From Botryobacter ruber (GTDB taxonomy: Bacteria > Bacteroidota > Bacteroidia > Cytophagales > Hymenobacteraceae): a DNA stretch of 64,000 nucleotides. How positions within the stretch are numbered: position 1 is the stretch's first letter; the number at the start of each line of letters is the position of its first letter. A program made the position numbers and the translations under genes. Positions 26,252 through 35,280 of this stretch are shown piece by piece. The notes beneath the pieces are model-generated. The model was given only the letters and a program-made list of their open reading frames with translations, ran no database searches and had not been told where the DNA came from. The DNA is taken from the NCBI RefSeq assembly GCF_003347595.2, contig NZ_QCZK02000016.1, positions 1 through 64,000 of the forward strand, given 5' to 3'.

Positions 26252-26668
26252 ATGGGACGAATCCTGGCCATAGATTACGGAAACAAACGGGTAGGCCTGG
26301 CCGCAACCGACGCCCTGCAGTTAATTGCCAACCCGCTGGAAACCATCCATGCCAAGGATATTTTCACTTACCTGAAAGCCTATGTGCAGCGTGAGCCCGT
26401 AGATGCCTTTGTAGTGGGCATGCCCCGGAACCTGACAGGCGAAGCCACCGATGCCACGCCACACGTTGTCGGCTTTGTGCGTAAGCTGCAAAAGGAGTTC
26501 CCTGACCTGCCGGTGCACACCGTGGACGAACGCTTTACCTCGCGTATGGCACAACAGGCCATGCTGGCCGGCGGCCTGAAAAAGAAAGACCGCCAGGACA
26601 AAGGCACCGTAGACCGTGTAAGTGCCACCATTATTTTACAATCGTATTTAGAAAGCAGAAGCATATGA
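26252..26668 (+). CDS. ruvX: RuvX/YqgF family Holliday junction resolvase-like protein
   Basis: RuvX (138 residues) is an RNase H-fold protein essential in many bacteria, involved in processing rRNA precursors or Holliday junctions. The motif ILAIDYGNKRVGLA carries the first acidic residue, VGMPRNLTG the glycine loop, and TVDERFTSRMAQ with DRVSA the last acidic parts. It overlaps the next gene by 4 bp (ATGA), so the two are translated together. This pairing of ruvX and def is common in Bacteroidota. Confidence 0.95.
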   Translation: MGRILAIDYGNKRVGLAATDALQLIANPLETIHAKDIFTYLKAYVQREPVDAFVVGMPRNLTGEATDATPHVVGFVRKLQKEFPDLPVHTVDERFTSRMAQQAMLAGGLKKKDRQDKGTVDRVSATIILQSYLESRSI

Positions 26669-27234
26669 TTTACCCGATTACCGCCTACGGCGATCCCGTA
26701 CTAAAGGAACACGCACAGGACATCCCGCAGGACTACCCTAACCTGAAAGAACTGGTGGAAGATATGTTTGCCACCATGTACCACGCGCATGGCGTCGGCC
26801 TGGCTGCCCCCCAGATCAGCAAAAGCATCCGCCTGTTTGTGATAGATTCTGAGCCCATGATGGACGAAGGCGACGAAGGCAAAGGCGTGAAAAAAGCTTT
26901 TATCAACCCGGAGATCCTGGAAGAGGAAGGCGAGGAGTGGGGCTTTGAAGAAGGCTGCCTGAGCATACCCGGTATCCGGGAAATGGTGTACCGCCCCGAG
27001 CGCCTCACCATCCGGTACTTCGACGAAGACTGGAATGAACACACCGACACCTACGACGGCATGACCGCCCGCGTGATTCAGCACGAGTACGACCACATCG
27101 AAGGCATCCTGTTCACCGATCACCTGTCGGGCCTGAAGCGTCGCCTCATCAAAAACAGGCTGACCAAAATTTCAAAAGGCGAAGTAGACGCCGATTACCG
27201 CATGAAATTTCCTGCACTGGCGAAGAAGCGATAG
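26665..27234 (+). CDS. def: Peptide deformylase
   Basis: Deformylase (189 residues) removes the formyl group from the first methionine of new proteins using a metal ion. All three motifs are present: GVGLAAPQ, EEGCLSIPG (metal Cys) and QHEYDHIEG (two His and the catalytic Glu). It overlaps ruvX by 4 bp and is followed by a strong terminator. The insertion near residues 70-85 (MMDEGDEGKGVKKAF) is common in Bacteroidota. Confidence 0.97.
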   Translation: MIYPITAYGDPVLKEHAQDIPQDYPNLKELVEDMFATMYHAHGVGLAAPQISKSIRLFVIDSEPMMDEGDEGKGVKKAFINPEILEEEGEEWGFEEGCLSIPGIREMVYRPERLTIRYFDEDWNEHTDTYDGMTARVIQHEYDHIEGILFTDHLSGLKRRLIKNRLTKISKGEVDADYRMKFPALAKKR

Positions 27235-27250
27235 GTTGTGGAGAGACTAA

Positions 27251-27289
27251 AAAAAGCGCCTGTTACTGTTGCAGTAGCAGGCGCTTTTT
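27251..27289 (+). terminator. Terminator of ruvX-def
   Basis: An 18-bp stem with one wobble pair (27251-27268 with 27272-27289) ends in a T run, 16 bp after the def stop. A-rich on the left side, so it may be bidirectional. Confidence 0.9.
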
Positions 27290-27395
27290 GTATTGCTGCA
27301 TTACGACAAGATCAATTAAACTCCTTCCATAGCATTTGCTATTTCCAATAGCCTCAGATGCTACAGGGCAGGCACATTTACCAGGTGCACAAAAC

Positions 27396-27496
27396 GACGA
27401 TAGACTGTTTGAGCGTTCAGCGAGTTTCTATCGTCTTGATTTTTTGAATTCCCCTCCTTTTTTCAAGGAGGGGCAGGGGTGGTCCTTGTATCAAGA
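27396..27496. repeat. Nested multi-hairpin intergenic element
   Basis: Three inverted pairs follow one another: GACGATAGA/TCTATCGTC (27396-27404, 27427-27435), TCTTGAT/ATCAAGA (27434-27440, 27490-27496) and, inside the second, CCCCTCCTT/AAGGAGGGG (27451-27459, 27465-27473). The gap holds no gene. It resembles conserved-looking structured intergenic DNA rather than a simple terminator. Confidence 0.7.
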
Positions 27497-27530
27497 CAAA
27501 AAGTACAAAGACGCCAGCAATGAAACACAC

Positions 27531-27560
27531 TGCACCTGCCACCAAAGCCTCACCAGCTGC
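27531..27560 (+). repeat. 30-bp intergenic repeat, forward copy
   Basis: TGCACCTGCCACCAAAGCC followed by TCACCAGCTGC. Lies 100 bp past the response regulator's 3' end. Confidence 0.7.
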
Positions 27561-27662
27561 TATGCAAACTTAAAATACACTACCAATAGCAGTTGCTTAT
27601 GCATCTTGCACACAAGATCTTTCCAAGATGACAAAGTGGAGCTTATTTACTAAAAGAGCACA

Positions 27663-28313
27663 TTAAACTAACTTCTCATCCAGTGCCTTCCGCACCAGTT
27701 CCACGGCATTTTTTACTCCCAGGCGTTTCATCATGCTGGCGCGGTGGTTGTCTACGGTGCGGGCGCTGAGGTTTAGCTTTTCGGCTATCTCGCGGCTGTT
27801 GGAGCCGTCTACGATGAATTTCAGAATCGTTTTTTCCTGCTTCGACAGCTTAGGCTTTGGCTGCGTTGCCTTTTCGGTTTCCTTTACCTTTTGCAGGTAA
27901 GAGGCGATGATGATGTTTGAAACAGACGGGCTGAAGTATTTCTCACCGCCGGCGATGGCTCGCAGGGCGCGCAGCATCTCATCACGTGACGTATCCTTCA
28001 GCAGGTAACCATACGCACCGGCTTCTACCGACTTCAGAATATAATCTTCGTTGTCGTGCATCGAGAGCATCAGGGACCGTGTCTGCTTGTGCAGCCTGCT
28101 TAGCTGTTCGGTTGCTTCGATGCCGTTCAGCACCGGCATCGAAATATCAATCATCAGTACATCCGGCGACAACTCTTTTACCTTCGCGACAGCTTCTGCA
28201 CCGTCCTGTGCTTCTCCCACAATCTCCACATCAGCCACGCCGTCGAGCAACGACTTGATGCCATTTCTTACAATGGCGTGATCATCAGCAAGTACAACTC
28301 TTATTTTATGCAT
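27663..28313 (-). CDS. LuxR/NarL-type response regulator
   Basis: This 216-residue regulator has an N-terminal receiver (acid pair Asp10-Asp11, phosphorylation site Asp56 in MIDISMP) and a C-terminal LuxR helix-turn-helix (about 150-212, SKQEKTILKFIVDGSNSREIA). It overlaps the upstream histidine kinase by 8 bp, which makes a two-component pair. Position beside nitrate-type uptake genes suggests control of nitrogen or anion uptake, in the NarX-NarL manner. Target genes are inferred from location only. Confidence 0.93.
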   Translation of the reverse strand: MHKIRVVLADDHAIVRNGIKSLLDGVADVEIVGEAQDGAEAVAKVKELSPDVLMIDISMPVLNGIEATEQLSRLHKQTRSLMLSMHDNEDYILKSVEAGAYGYLLKDTSRDEMLRALRAIAGGEKYFSPSVSNIIIASYLQKVKETEKATQPKPKLSKQEKTILKFIVDGSNSREIAEKLNLSARTVDNHRASMMKRLGVKNAVELVRKALDEKLV

Positions 28314-29778
28314 AATCTATCGCAGGGGCAGGAATTTTAACATGTATTTTAGTGCCTTTACCAGGTCTGGAAGCAATCTCAATTTCACCGTTAATCATGT
28401 GAACCCTTTCTTTCATGTTGCTGATGCCATTGGCAGACCCTTTTTCACCGGTGCGTAACGCAGACTTATGGTAGGCAAAGCCACGCCCGTTATCGGCAAT
28501 GCTCAGATGAATATATTTCTTTTTACCTGAAAGGTCAACTGTTATTTCTTTGGCCTTCGAATACTTCAGCGCATTATTAATGGCTTCCTGGCTGATTCGG
28601 TACAAGCCTATTTCTATGTTTTTAGGCAGCCTTTTGCCATTCCAGTTGGTGGTGTACGATACGTGGGTGTCAGTGCCCGAAGCCACCTGCGTGGTGAGCA
28701 GTTTTAAGGCGGATGAAATTCCAAAGTCATTCAGCACGGAAGGCATCAGATTGTAGGACAGTGCGCGCGCTTCTGTAATGGTCTGGCCGAGCAGGTTGCG
28801 CAGTTCGGCAATGCGTAGCTGGGCTGCTTCCGGATCATGAACCGAATCGTCCAGCTTTTCAATTCCAAACCGGAGTGCGGTAAGCATCTGGCCCAGCCCA
28901 TCATGAATTTCAAGTGCTATCCGTTTCCGTTCTTCTTCCTGCCCTTCGATCAGGGCGGCCGTTTTTAGCTTCTGCTCGTCTATTTTTTGCTGGTACTTTT
29001 GTTTGGTAGCTTCCACCAACGCTTCTTTTGTTTCCTCCAGCGACTTGTTTACCCGGACCAGTTCCTCGTTCATTTTCTGCGTCTGCTGCTCCGATTCCAC
29101 CAGCTTCCCGACGGTATATTTAATCTGGTTTACAGCAGGCCTGAAAATAAACAAGCCTTCCGCAATCAGAACGCCCAGGGTACTGAACATCACAATGTGC
29201 TCGATGTTCTGCGACGAATTTACCCGGCGGGTTGCTTCGGCATCATACTGAAACACGATCTGGTTCATGCCACTCAGGAAGGCCCGCTCGTTACGCAGTA
29301 TAATATCTATGTTTTTCTGAATATCCGCCGGGGCTGGCGCGGCATTGGAGTGGTAGTAGCTGCTGACAATGCTGGCATTGGTGAATATTGCCGTAAAAAG
29401 CGGATCTATCTCTGCAAACATCACATTGATCGTGTCGCTGTTGTTTACAGGCGTATCCATAAAATCAAGATAGCCATACTTCAAGCCCACGTGGCATTGC
29501 TTCCATAATTCCAGCGCCTCATCCAGGTCGGCCAGGTAAACCGGTACTTCCTGGCTGTCCTGGTGGTCGCGGAGCAGGAGCACTGTTTTGCAGATCTTCT
29601 GGCTGAGCATCCGCTGCCGGCCTGCTATGTTAATTACCCTCGAATCGCTTAACTGGCTTTTTAACGACCGCTGCACCAGCAGCTGTCCGCCCAGCGTCAG
29701 CAACGCGACAGCAGTAAGCGCCACTAAGTAAAGCCGGGTTAATTTCTTTGAGATTTTGGAGTCTGCTTTTGCGCTCAT
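28306..29778 (-). CDS. NarX-like sensor histidine kinase
   Basis: This 490-residue kinase has a membrane helix (about 15-37), a periplasmic PilJ/type IV pili methyl-accepting-like domain (about 40-190) with VINIAGRQRMLSQKI, close to the ligand box in NarX and NarQ, a second helix (about 200-222), a long coiled coil, a HisKA_3 dimer domain with ERKRIALEIHDGLGQ, and an ATPase domain with ADNGRGFAYH. HisKA_3 kinases pair with LuxR-type regulators, as here. The NarX-like sensor motif and the nearby nitrate-type transporter support nitrate or nitrite sensing, but this is inference. I use the ATG at 29778 rather than a weak one at 29805. Confidence 0.9.
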   Translation of the reverse strand: MSAKADSKISKKLTRLYLVALTAVALLTLGGQLLVQRSLKSQLSDSRVINIAGRQRMLSQKICKTVLLLRDHQDSQEVPVYLADLDEALELWKQCHVGLKYGYLDFMDTPVNNSDTINVMFAEIDPLFTAIFTNASIVSSYYHSNAAPAPADIQKNIDIILRNERAFLSGMNQIVFQYDAEATRRVNSSQNIEHIVMFSTLGVLIAEGLFIFRPAVNQIKYTVGKLVESEQQTQKMNEELVRVNKSLEETKEALVEATKQKYQQKIDEQKLKTAALIEGQEEERKRIALEIHDGLGQMLTALRFGIEKLDDSVHDPEAAQLRIAELRNLLGQTITEARALSYNLMPSVLNDFGISSALKLLTTQVASGTDTHVSYTTNWNGKRLPKNIEIGLYRISQEAINNALKYSKAKEITVDLSGKKKYIHLSIADNGRGFAYHKSALRTGEKGSANGISNMKERVHMINGEIEIASRPGKGTKIHVKIPAPAIDYA

Positions 29779-29889
29779 ACCGGTATGGCTGAAATCATGG
29801 AACAATTATTTATAGAACAGATGCTTGTATCGCGGGTACTTTAAAAGGAGTAATTTTACTTTATGTAAACTTGCCGACTCCTGTCGCAT

Positions 29890-31149
29890 TTAGCCGGCAG
29901 CTGCAGGCGAATTATTCCTGATCCACTCCAGCCCCTGCTGGTATAAGGCTATAGCCAGATTAACCCTTTTATCGAAATCTTCGTTCCCGGTAGCTCCCTG
30001 GCTGATGTAGCTGCGGATAAGGTCTGCGTTAGCGGCAGCCGCAGGATGCTCCACCACAGCATCTGCCTCAGCCCGGAAATCGCTGTAAATTTCGTGGGTA
30101 GCATCAAACGACTGCGTCAGGAAAGAACCGTCCGGTTGCCGTACGGCACAGGTAATACCGCTTGCCTTGGCGATTGATGGCACCAGCGTTCCTTCCAGCC
30201 CCCGCTTCAGCACAATCACTCCCGAAAAGCCGGCCATGCCGGCCAGTGTAATCATTTTATCTATATATGTAATATGAAACACAGAGGTAACCAGGATGCC
30301 TGCATGGCAGGGGTTCAGCACCTTTTCCAGCGTTGCCAGGAATGGCCGCTTGAATATCAGCCGCCGCCGGTCTACCCACTGGTCCAGTGCCGGGGAAAGC
30401 ACCTGCTGGTCCAGCGCCCATCCATATTTGGGAGCAGGTTTGGCCAGGTCGCTGTTTTGCTGCAGGAACGGCGCTTCCAACTCCTTATATATGTCCAGCG
30501 TATTCAGCGCATATTTAGGCCCTGCCGAACGCCCCATGCTTACAACCACAGGATAACCTGCCTCCTGAAAGACATGCGCCAGGATAGGCGTGATCATATA
30601 AGAGTGCTCAACCCCGTCAAACGGCTCGGCCAGTTGCACCAGGTTGTTATCTAAAGGAGGAGCTGCCCGGAAGCTGGGGCTATAGGTAGCTATGGCCGCT
30701 TCCATTAGGCCCTGGTACTCGGCATCTGTTTCGTAGCGCATCCGCAGCATGCTGGCTGCCATTCCCCTGAAAGCCTCTCCAGGCAAATCCGAAAAAAGAA
30801 AATTACCTAATATCCGTGCTTCGTCGGCGTTCAGGGTTTCTTTACTAAGTAATTTTACTCCTGTCGCTTTCATGTCTGCCGGAGCGTCCTGGCAAAGCAT
30901 TTTATAAATTGCTTCTGCCCCGTTTCCTTTACCCTTAAAAAGCTTCTGCTCCTCAACAGTAGGGTTTTTAGCTACCAGCGATCCGTAGAAAGCTCCTTTT
31001 TGTATTGCAATTACTTCTTTATCAGAAAGATAATTAAATATCTCTTCAATCTGGGGACCTGGAAGCGGTTTGCTGCCATGTTTCCCGATCCCAATTACTT
31101 TTATACCCTCCAGCAAAGGGTTATCCGATACTGCCTTTATATGCTCCAT
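29890..31149 (-). CDS. TrpD2/YbiB-like phosphoribosyltransferase-fold protein
   Basis: This 419-residue protein resembles the anthranilate phosphoribosyltransferase fold, in the TrpD2/YbiB group rather than true TrpD. The helical N-terminal domain has LNADEARILGNFLFSDLPG, and the transferase core has VQLAEPFDGVEHSYMITP, then VVVSMGRSAGPKYALNTLD and GFSGVIVLKRGLEGTL. The usual GTGGDG phosphate loop is absent, so a TrpD enzyme is unlikely; YbiB proteins bind nucleic acid. There is an extra N-terminal region of about 110 residues. It sits in the nitrate-type island, which would make a regulatory role plausible. Confidence 0.7.
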   Translation of the reverse strand: MEHIKAVSDNPLLEGIKVIGIGKHGSKPLPGPQIEEIFNYLSDKEVIAIQKGAFYGSLVAKNPTVEEQKLFKGKGNGAEAIYKMLCQDAPADMKATGVKLLSKETLNADEARILGNFLFSDLPGEAFRGMAASMLRMRYETDAEYQGLMEAAIATYSPSFRAAPPLDNNLVQLAEPFDGVEHSYMITPILAHVFQEAGYPVVVSMGRSAGPKYALNTLDIYKELEAPFLQQNSDLAKPAPKYGWALDQQVLSPALDQWVDRRRLIFKRPFLATLEKVLNPCHAGILVTSVFHITYIDKMITLAGMAGFSGVIVLKRGLEGTLVPSIAKASGITCAVRQPDGSFLTQSFDATHEIYSDFRAEADAVVEHPAAAANADLIRSYISQGATGNEDFDKRVNLAIALYQQGLEWIRNNSPAAAG

Positions 31150-31536
31150 CCTGACTTCACTATTATGTATTTAACAAATATAAAAAGTTTTAAGGTAAAA
31201 TTTAAAATATTCTCAACATCCCCTTATTTAGAATAGGGTATCTAAAATATTTTTACTGTTTTGTTAAAATATACCCTTTAAAATTTGGGAGTTAGTTTAA
31301 TAATAAGTAATATTACTCAACAAAAGGGCATCAAAAACACATACCCACATGTTTTTAGAAACGATTTCCTCAAAATTAAATCATTTTCAGATAACCGGTG
31401 CCGAAGTATGTAAAATTGAACACCTGAAGCATTACAATAAATCACCCAAAAAAAAACCCTGAAAGATCGGCCAATCCTTCAGGGCATTAGTTAAAAGTCC
31501 ATTTTAAATTATTACTAACTTAAAACAATCAAATTT
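31150..31536. other. Intergenic region of the nitrate-type island
   Basis: 387 bp between the divergent TrpD2-like and porin genes, AT-rich. It holds a hairpin CCCTGAA...TTCAGGG at about 31458-31484 and no convincing gene (a 37-codon frame at 31349 is probably chance). Likely promoter and regulatory DNA for both genes. Confidence 0.45.
31458..31484. promoter_or_regulatory. CCCTGAA hairpin upstream of the porin gene
   Basis: CCCTGAA and TTCAGGG arms, separated by 13 bp, form an inverted repeat about 50 bp before the porin start. It may be an operator or an RNA hairpin in the leader; no regulator is known. Confidence 0.4.
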
Positions 31537-32904
31537 ATGAAAAAAAAGCTACTTAGCCAACTTTTTGGAGGCCTGGTACTTGGAATGATGTGCTCTACTG
31601 CTACCTACGCACAACTTTCTGTTACTGGCCAGGTTCGTACCAGATCTGAGCTGCGCGATGGGCAGGGCACTTTAGCTACACCCGAAGCAGACCCTGCTTT
31701 CTTTACTTCACAACGCACCCGCCTGAGCCTTGGCTACAGCGGGTACCGCTTCAAACTCTATACTTCTATCCAGGACGTACGGGTATGGGGACAGGATGCC
31801 TCCAGCATCAACCGCGTCACACTCGATGCCAACGACGGCTTACTGATGCACGAAGCCTGGGGCGAATTCGCACTCCTCGACACCACTTCTTCCATCGACA
31901 ATCTTTCGCTGAAGATCGGACGCCAGGAGCTGTTATATGATGATTCCCGCCTGCTGGGCAACCTCGACTGGCTGCAGCAGGGCCGCCGCCACGACCTGGC
32001 TTTGCTGAAACTGGAAAACAAAGGCTGGACGGGGCACCTGGGTGTTGCTTTTAACCAAAACCAGGAACGCAAAACAGGGGTTGTATACAATGGCATACCG
32101 GCAGGTTATGGCGCCGGCACCAACGGCATCGGCACCATGTACAAGTCGATGCAGTTCCTGTACCTGGGCCGTAAACTAAAAGGCGGCAACGCATCGCTGC
32201 TCTTCCTGAAAGACGACTTTAACAAATACCACCTCGAAAGCGGAGCACGGGTTTGGGAGCAGGGTGTGTGGAGCCGCTTTACCACCGGTGCCTATGTATC
32301 GGCTACGCCGCTCAGCAACCTGAACGTTACAGCCAGCGCCTATGCACAACGCGGCAAAGACAAAGACGGCACAAAACTGGAAGCGCACCTGCTATCGGCA
32401 GCTGCCATGTACACGGTTACACCTAAGTTCAGCATTGGTCCCGGCGTAGATTATACCTCCGGCAATGACCCCAACAGCACCGATGGCGTAAACCGGAAGT
32501 TCGACCCACTCTATGGCACTCCGCACAAGTTCTGGGGCTACATGGACTACTTTTACGTGGCAGATGGCTTCGGCAAAAACGGGCTGGTGAACTACTACCT
32601 GAAGTCGCGTTACAAAGCGCTGGACAACCTGTCCTTTGCCCTGGATGCACACCAGTTTGTGGCTGCCAACGACGTAATGAGTCCGGATGCAGCTACCACC
32701 CTGGATCGTAACTTTGGCACAGAACTAGACCTGGTGGTAAACTACGGCATAACGAAAGTAGTGAACATCGAAGCCGGTTACTCCACTCTTTTTGCTTCCA
32801 ACACACTCGCTTCTCCTGCTGTTAAAAACGTACCCAACGCCGAAAAGCAGGCCAACTGGGCTTACCTGATGATCAACATCAAGCCAACCATTTTTACAAA
32901 ATAG
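31537..32904 (+). CDS. Outer-membrane porin, alginate-export-like family
   Basis: This 455-residue protein has a signal peptide (about 1-25, ending TATYAQ) and then the beta-barrel pattern of the alginate_exp (AlgE-like) porin family, with GQVRTRSELRDGQG at the start, SLKIGRQELLYDDSRLLG and a C-terminal strand ending in IKPTIF. Barrels of this type move anionic substrates across the outer membrane. Here it lies directly before the nitrate-type ABC transporter genes, so it is likely the outer-membrane entry for the same ion. That substrate link is inferred. Confidence 0.78.
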   Translation: MKKKLLSQLFGGLVLGMMCSTATYAQLSVTGQVRTRSELRDGQGTLATPEADPAFFTSQRTRLSLGYSGYRFKLYTSIQDVRVWGQDASSINRVTLDANDGLLMHEAWGEFALLDTTSSIDNLSLKIGRQELLYDDSRLLGNLDWLQQGRRHDLALLKLENKGWTGHLGVAFNQNQERKTGVVYNGIPAGYGAGTNGIGTMYKSMQFLYLGRKLKGGNASLLFLKDDFNKYHLESGARVWEQGVWSRFTTGAYVSATPLSNLNVTASAYAQRGKDKDGTKLEAHLLSAAAMYTVTPKFSIGPGVDYTSGNDPNSTDGVNRKFDPLYGTPHKFWGYMDYFYVADGFGKNGLVNYYLKSRYKALDNLSFALDAHQFVAANDVMSPDAATTLDRNFGTELDLVVNYGITKVVNIEAGYSTLFASNTLASPAVKNVPNAEKQANWAYLMINIKPTIFTK

Positions 32905-33002
32905 TTTACAAGATCACGCCATTATCCAGCGGCAGACCGGTTTCCGGTGCTGCAGGGAGCTTCCTTGTCCTAAAAGTTTAAAAAATTGTTAATCACACAA
33001 AA

Positions 33003-34271
33003 ATGGTACGTCACAACTTAAAACACTTCCTGCTTTCGATGCTGCTGACCATGGTGACAGCCGGCATCTTTACCTCCTGTGGTTCTAACAGCACCACCGC
33101 CGCCGAAGGCGAAACAGCTACAGAAGCTGGCGCTACACCGGTTACAGGCAAAAAAATAACCCTGGGCATCATTCCGCTTACCGACTGCGCTCCCCTGGTT
33201 GTAGCCCTTGAAAAAGGCTACTTCAAAAAATACGGGCTCGATGTGGCCATTTCGAAAGAAGCCTCCTGGGCCAACGTACGCGACAAAATACTGACCGGCG
33301 AACTGGATGGCGCCCACTGCCTCTTCGGCATGCCTTTCTCGGTATACACAGGCGTGAGCGGAAATGCTGGTTCTGAAATGCACATCGCCATGATGCTCAA
33401 CAGCAACGGCCAGGCCATTTCGCTCTCCAAAGACTTCTGCGGCAAAGTTGGTTTCCGGGAAGTGGATAAAGTAGGTCCTGTGGTAGAAGAGATGATGTCT
33501 AAAAGAGAACTCACGTTTGCCATGACTTACCCGGGTGGAACCCACGATATCTGGCTGCGCTACTGGCTGGCTGCTGCCAAGGTAGACCAGAACAAAGTGA
33601 AAGTAATCACCATCCCGCCGCCACAAATGGTTGCCAACATGAAAGTAGGAAACATGGACGGCTTCTGCGTAGGCGAGCCCTGGAACCAGGTAGCGGTAAA
33701 ACAAGGCATTGGCTTCACGCACATCTCGTCGCAGGACATCTGGAAAAACCATCCTGAAAAAGCACTGGTGGTAAACAAAGCGTTCAGCGAAGGCCGCCGC
33801 GATGAGCTCAAAAAAATGATGAAAGCGATCATAGAAGCTTCAATCTGGCTCGACGACCTGAAAAACCGTGCTGAAGCTGCTGAAATTATCGGCCGTCAGT
33901 CGTATGTAAACGCACCTGCCAAAGAAATTGAAGCGCGCCTGCTGGGCCAGTACGACCTGGGCTGCGACTACGGCCAGCATACTTACAAAGACGACTACAT
34001 GCTGTTCCACAACAAGGGTTTCGTAAACTATCCGCGTAAGGCCTACGGTATCTGGTACATGAACCAATACGTGCGCTTCGGCTACCTGAAAGAGAATCCT
34101 GACTACAAAGCGGTTGCCGACAAACTGATCCTGCAGGACCTGTACAACGAAGTTGCCAAAGAGATGAACATCGAAGTGCCGAACGACGACATGAAGCCTT
34201 TCACCATCGACCTGGACAAAGCGTACTTCGACCCGAACAACCCTGGCAGTGTAACGGTAGCCGGCAAATAA
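33003..34271 (+). CDS. nrtA: Nitrate-type ABC substrate-binding lipoprotein (NrtA/CmpA family)
   Basis: This 422-residue protein fits the NrtA/CmpA family that binds nitrate, nitrite, bicarbonate or similar anions for ABC uptake. A lipobox (IFTSC, Cys26) replaces the twin-arginine signal found in cyanobacterial NrtA. Family features include LTFAMTYPGGTHDIWLR and the C-terminal FCVGEPWNQVAV and NYPRKAYGIWYMNQ. The local order porin, NrtA, NrtB, ATPase fits a nitrate importer. Nitrate versus another anion cannot be settled from sequence alone. Confidence 0.88.
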   Translation: MVRHNLKHFLLSMLLTMVTAGIFTSCGSNSTTAAEGETATEAGATPVTGKKITLGIIPLTDCAPLVVALEKGYFKKYGLDVAISKEASWANVRDKILTGELDGAHCLFGMPFSVYTGVSGNAGSEMHIAMMLNSNGQAISLSKDFCGKVGFREVDKVGPVVEEMMSKRELTFAMTYPGGTHDIWLRYWLAAAKVDQNKVKVITIPPPQMVANMKVGNMDGFCVGEPWNQVAVKQGIGFTHISSQDIWKNHPEKALVVNKAFSEGRRDELKKMMKAIIEASIWLDDLKNRAEAAEIIGRQSYVNAPAKEIEARLLGQYDLGCDYGQHTYKDDYMLFHNKGFVNYPRKAYGIWYMNQYVRFGYLKENPDYKAVADKLILQDLYNEVAKEMNIEVPNDDMKPFTIDLDKAYFDPNNPGSVTVAGK

Positions 34272-34302
34272 GCCCCCAGAAGCAAGCACTATTTATTTAA
34301 AC

Positions 34303-34332
34303 CATAGCGTGGGCAGCAATGCCCGCGCTATG
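34303..34332 (+). other. Intra-operon hairpin between nrtA and nrtB
   Basis: A 13-bp stem (34303-34315 with 34320-34332, one G:U pair, 4-nt loop) lies 31 bp after the nrtA stop and 37 bp before nrtB. There is no T tract, so it is not a normal terminator. It could stabilise the nrtA transcript end or reduce read-through, giving more binding protein than permease. Confidence 0.65.
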
Positions 34333-34368
34333 CATCAGATAAGTTACAATCATTAAACTGTTAAGATC

Positions 34369-35232
34369 ATGACTACTCAAACTAGCTCTCCGGCCTTAGA
34401 ATTAGCGTCTTCTTCTCCTTCCATACGCAGCACCTTGCTCGACAGTGCCTTCCTGAAGAACCTGGCTGGTTCTGTGCAGTCCTCGGCTTACACCATAGGA
34501 GGTTTTGCGATCTTGCTGGTAATGTGGTATGGCATCAGTAAACTAACGGCAGACGCCCTGCCAGGACCGGTTACCACGCTGTCGGTGCTATGGGATATGC
34601 TCCGTGACCCGTTCTACGACTACGGTCCAAACGACAAAGGTATCGCACTGCAACTCATCAGTTCCCTCGGGAAAGTTTTTCTGGGTTTTGCCCTGGGCTC
34701 GCTGCTGGCCATACCGGTAGGTATCCTGATGGGCGCCAACCCGTTTTTCAACAAGCTGTTCTACCCGATTGTGCAGATCCTGAAGCCGGTGTCGCCACTG
34801 GCTTGGTTCCCGATTGGCCTGGCTGTTTTTCAGTCGGCCGGTACAGCTACGATCTTTATCATCTTTATCACATCCCTCTGGTCAACGCTCATCAACACGG
34901 CGTTTGGTGTAGGCTCCATTCCTGCCGACCATAAAAACGTGGCAAAGGCATTTGGTTTTTCCACGTGGAAGTACATCACCAAAATCCTGATCCCGTACAG
35001 CCTGCCGCACATCATCACGGGGCTTCGTTTGAGCATCAGCGTGGCCTGGCTTGTAATTGTTGCCGGTGAAATGCTTTCGGGCGGCCTGGGCATCGGGTTC
35101 TTTGTGTGGGATAGCTGGAACGCCCTTAGCCTCGAAAAAGTAATCGCTGCCATCCTGATTATCGGTACTGTCGGTTTGTTGCTCGACAAGTTGTTCTCTC
35201 TCATTGAGAAACGGGTGTCGTATGCCAACTAA
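34369..35232 (+). CDS. nrtB: Nitrate-type ABC permease (NrtB/TauC family)
   Basis: This 287-residue permease has a short N-terminal tail and five to six membrane helices, plus the EAA-like cytoplasmic loop (KNVAKAFGFSTWKYITKILIPYSLPHII). It would form the inner-membrane channel with the ATPase. The family is shared by nitrate, bicarbonate, taurine and sulfonate importers; here the NrtA-type binding protein makes nitrate-like substrates more likely. It lies 97 bp after nrtA and 170 bp before the ATPase gene. Confidence 0.9.
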   Translation: MTTQTSSPALELASSSPSIRSTLLDSAFLKNLAGSVQSSAYTIGGFAILLVMWYGISKLTADALPGPVTTLSVLWDMLRDPFYDYGPNDKGIALQLISSLGKVFLGFALGSLLAIPVGILMGANPFFNKLFYPIVQILKPVSPLAWFPIGLAVFQSAGTATIFIIFITSLWSTLINTAFGVGSIPADHKNVAKAFGFSTWKYITKILIPYSLPHIITGLRLSISVAWLVIVAGEMLSGGLGIGFFVWDSWNALSLEKVIAAILIIGTVGLLLDKLFSLIEKRVSYAN

Positions 35233-35280
35233 AGCCTGATTTCCCGGCCAACAGCTGCATTTGAATTAAAAAAAAGCTTT

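Noticed and set aside
25990-26271. 93-codon minus-strand frame
   Set aside because: It runs through the 35-bp inverted repeat and the ruvX promoter; composition is not protein-like.
31349-31462. 37-codon plus-strand frame before the porin
   Set aside because: Too short and AT-rich, no start signal and no pattern; probably chance.
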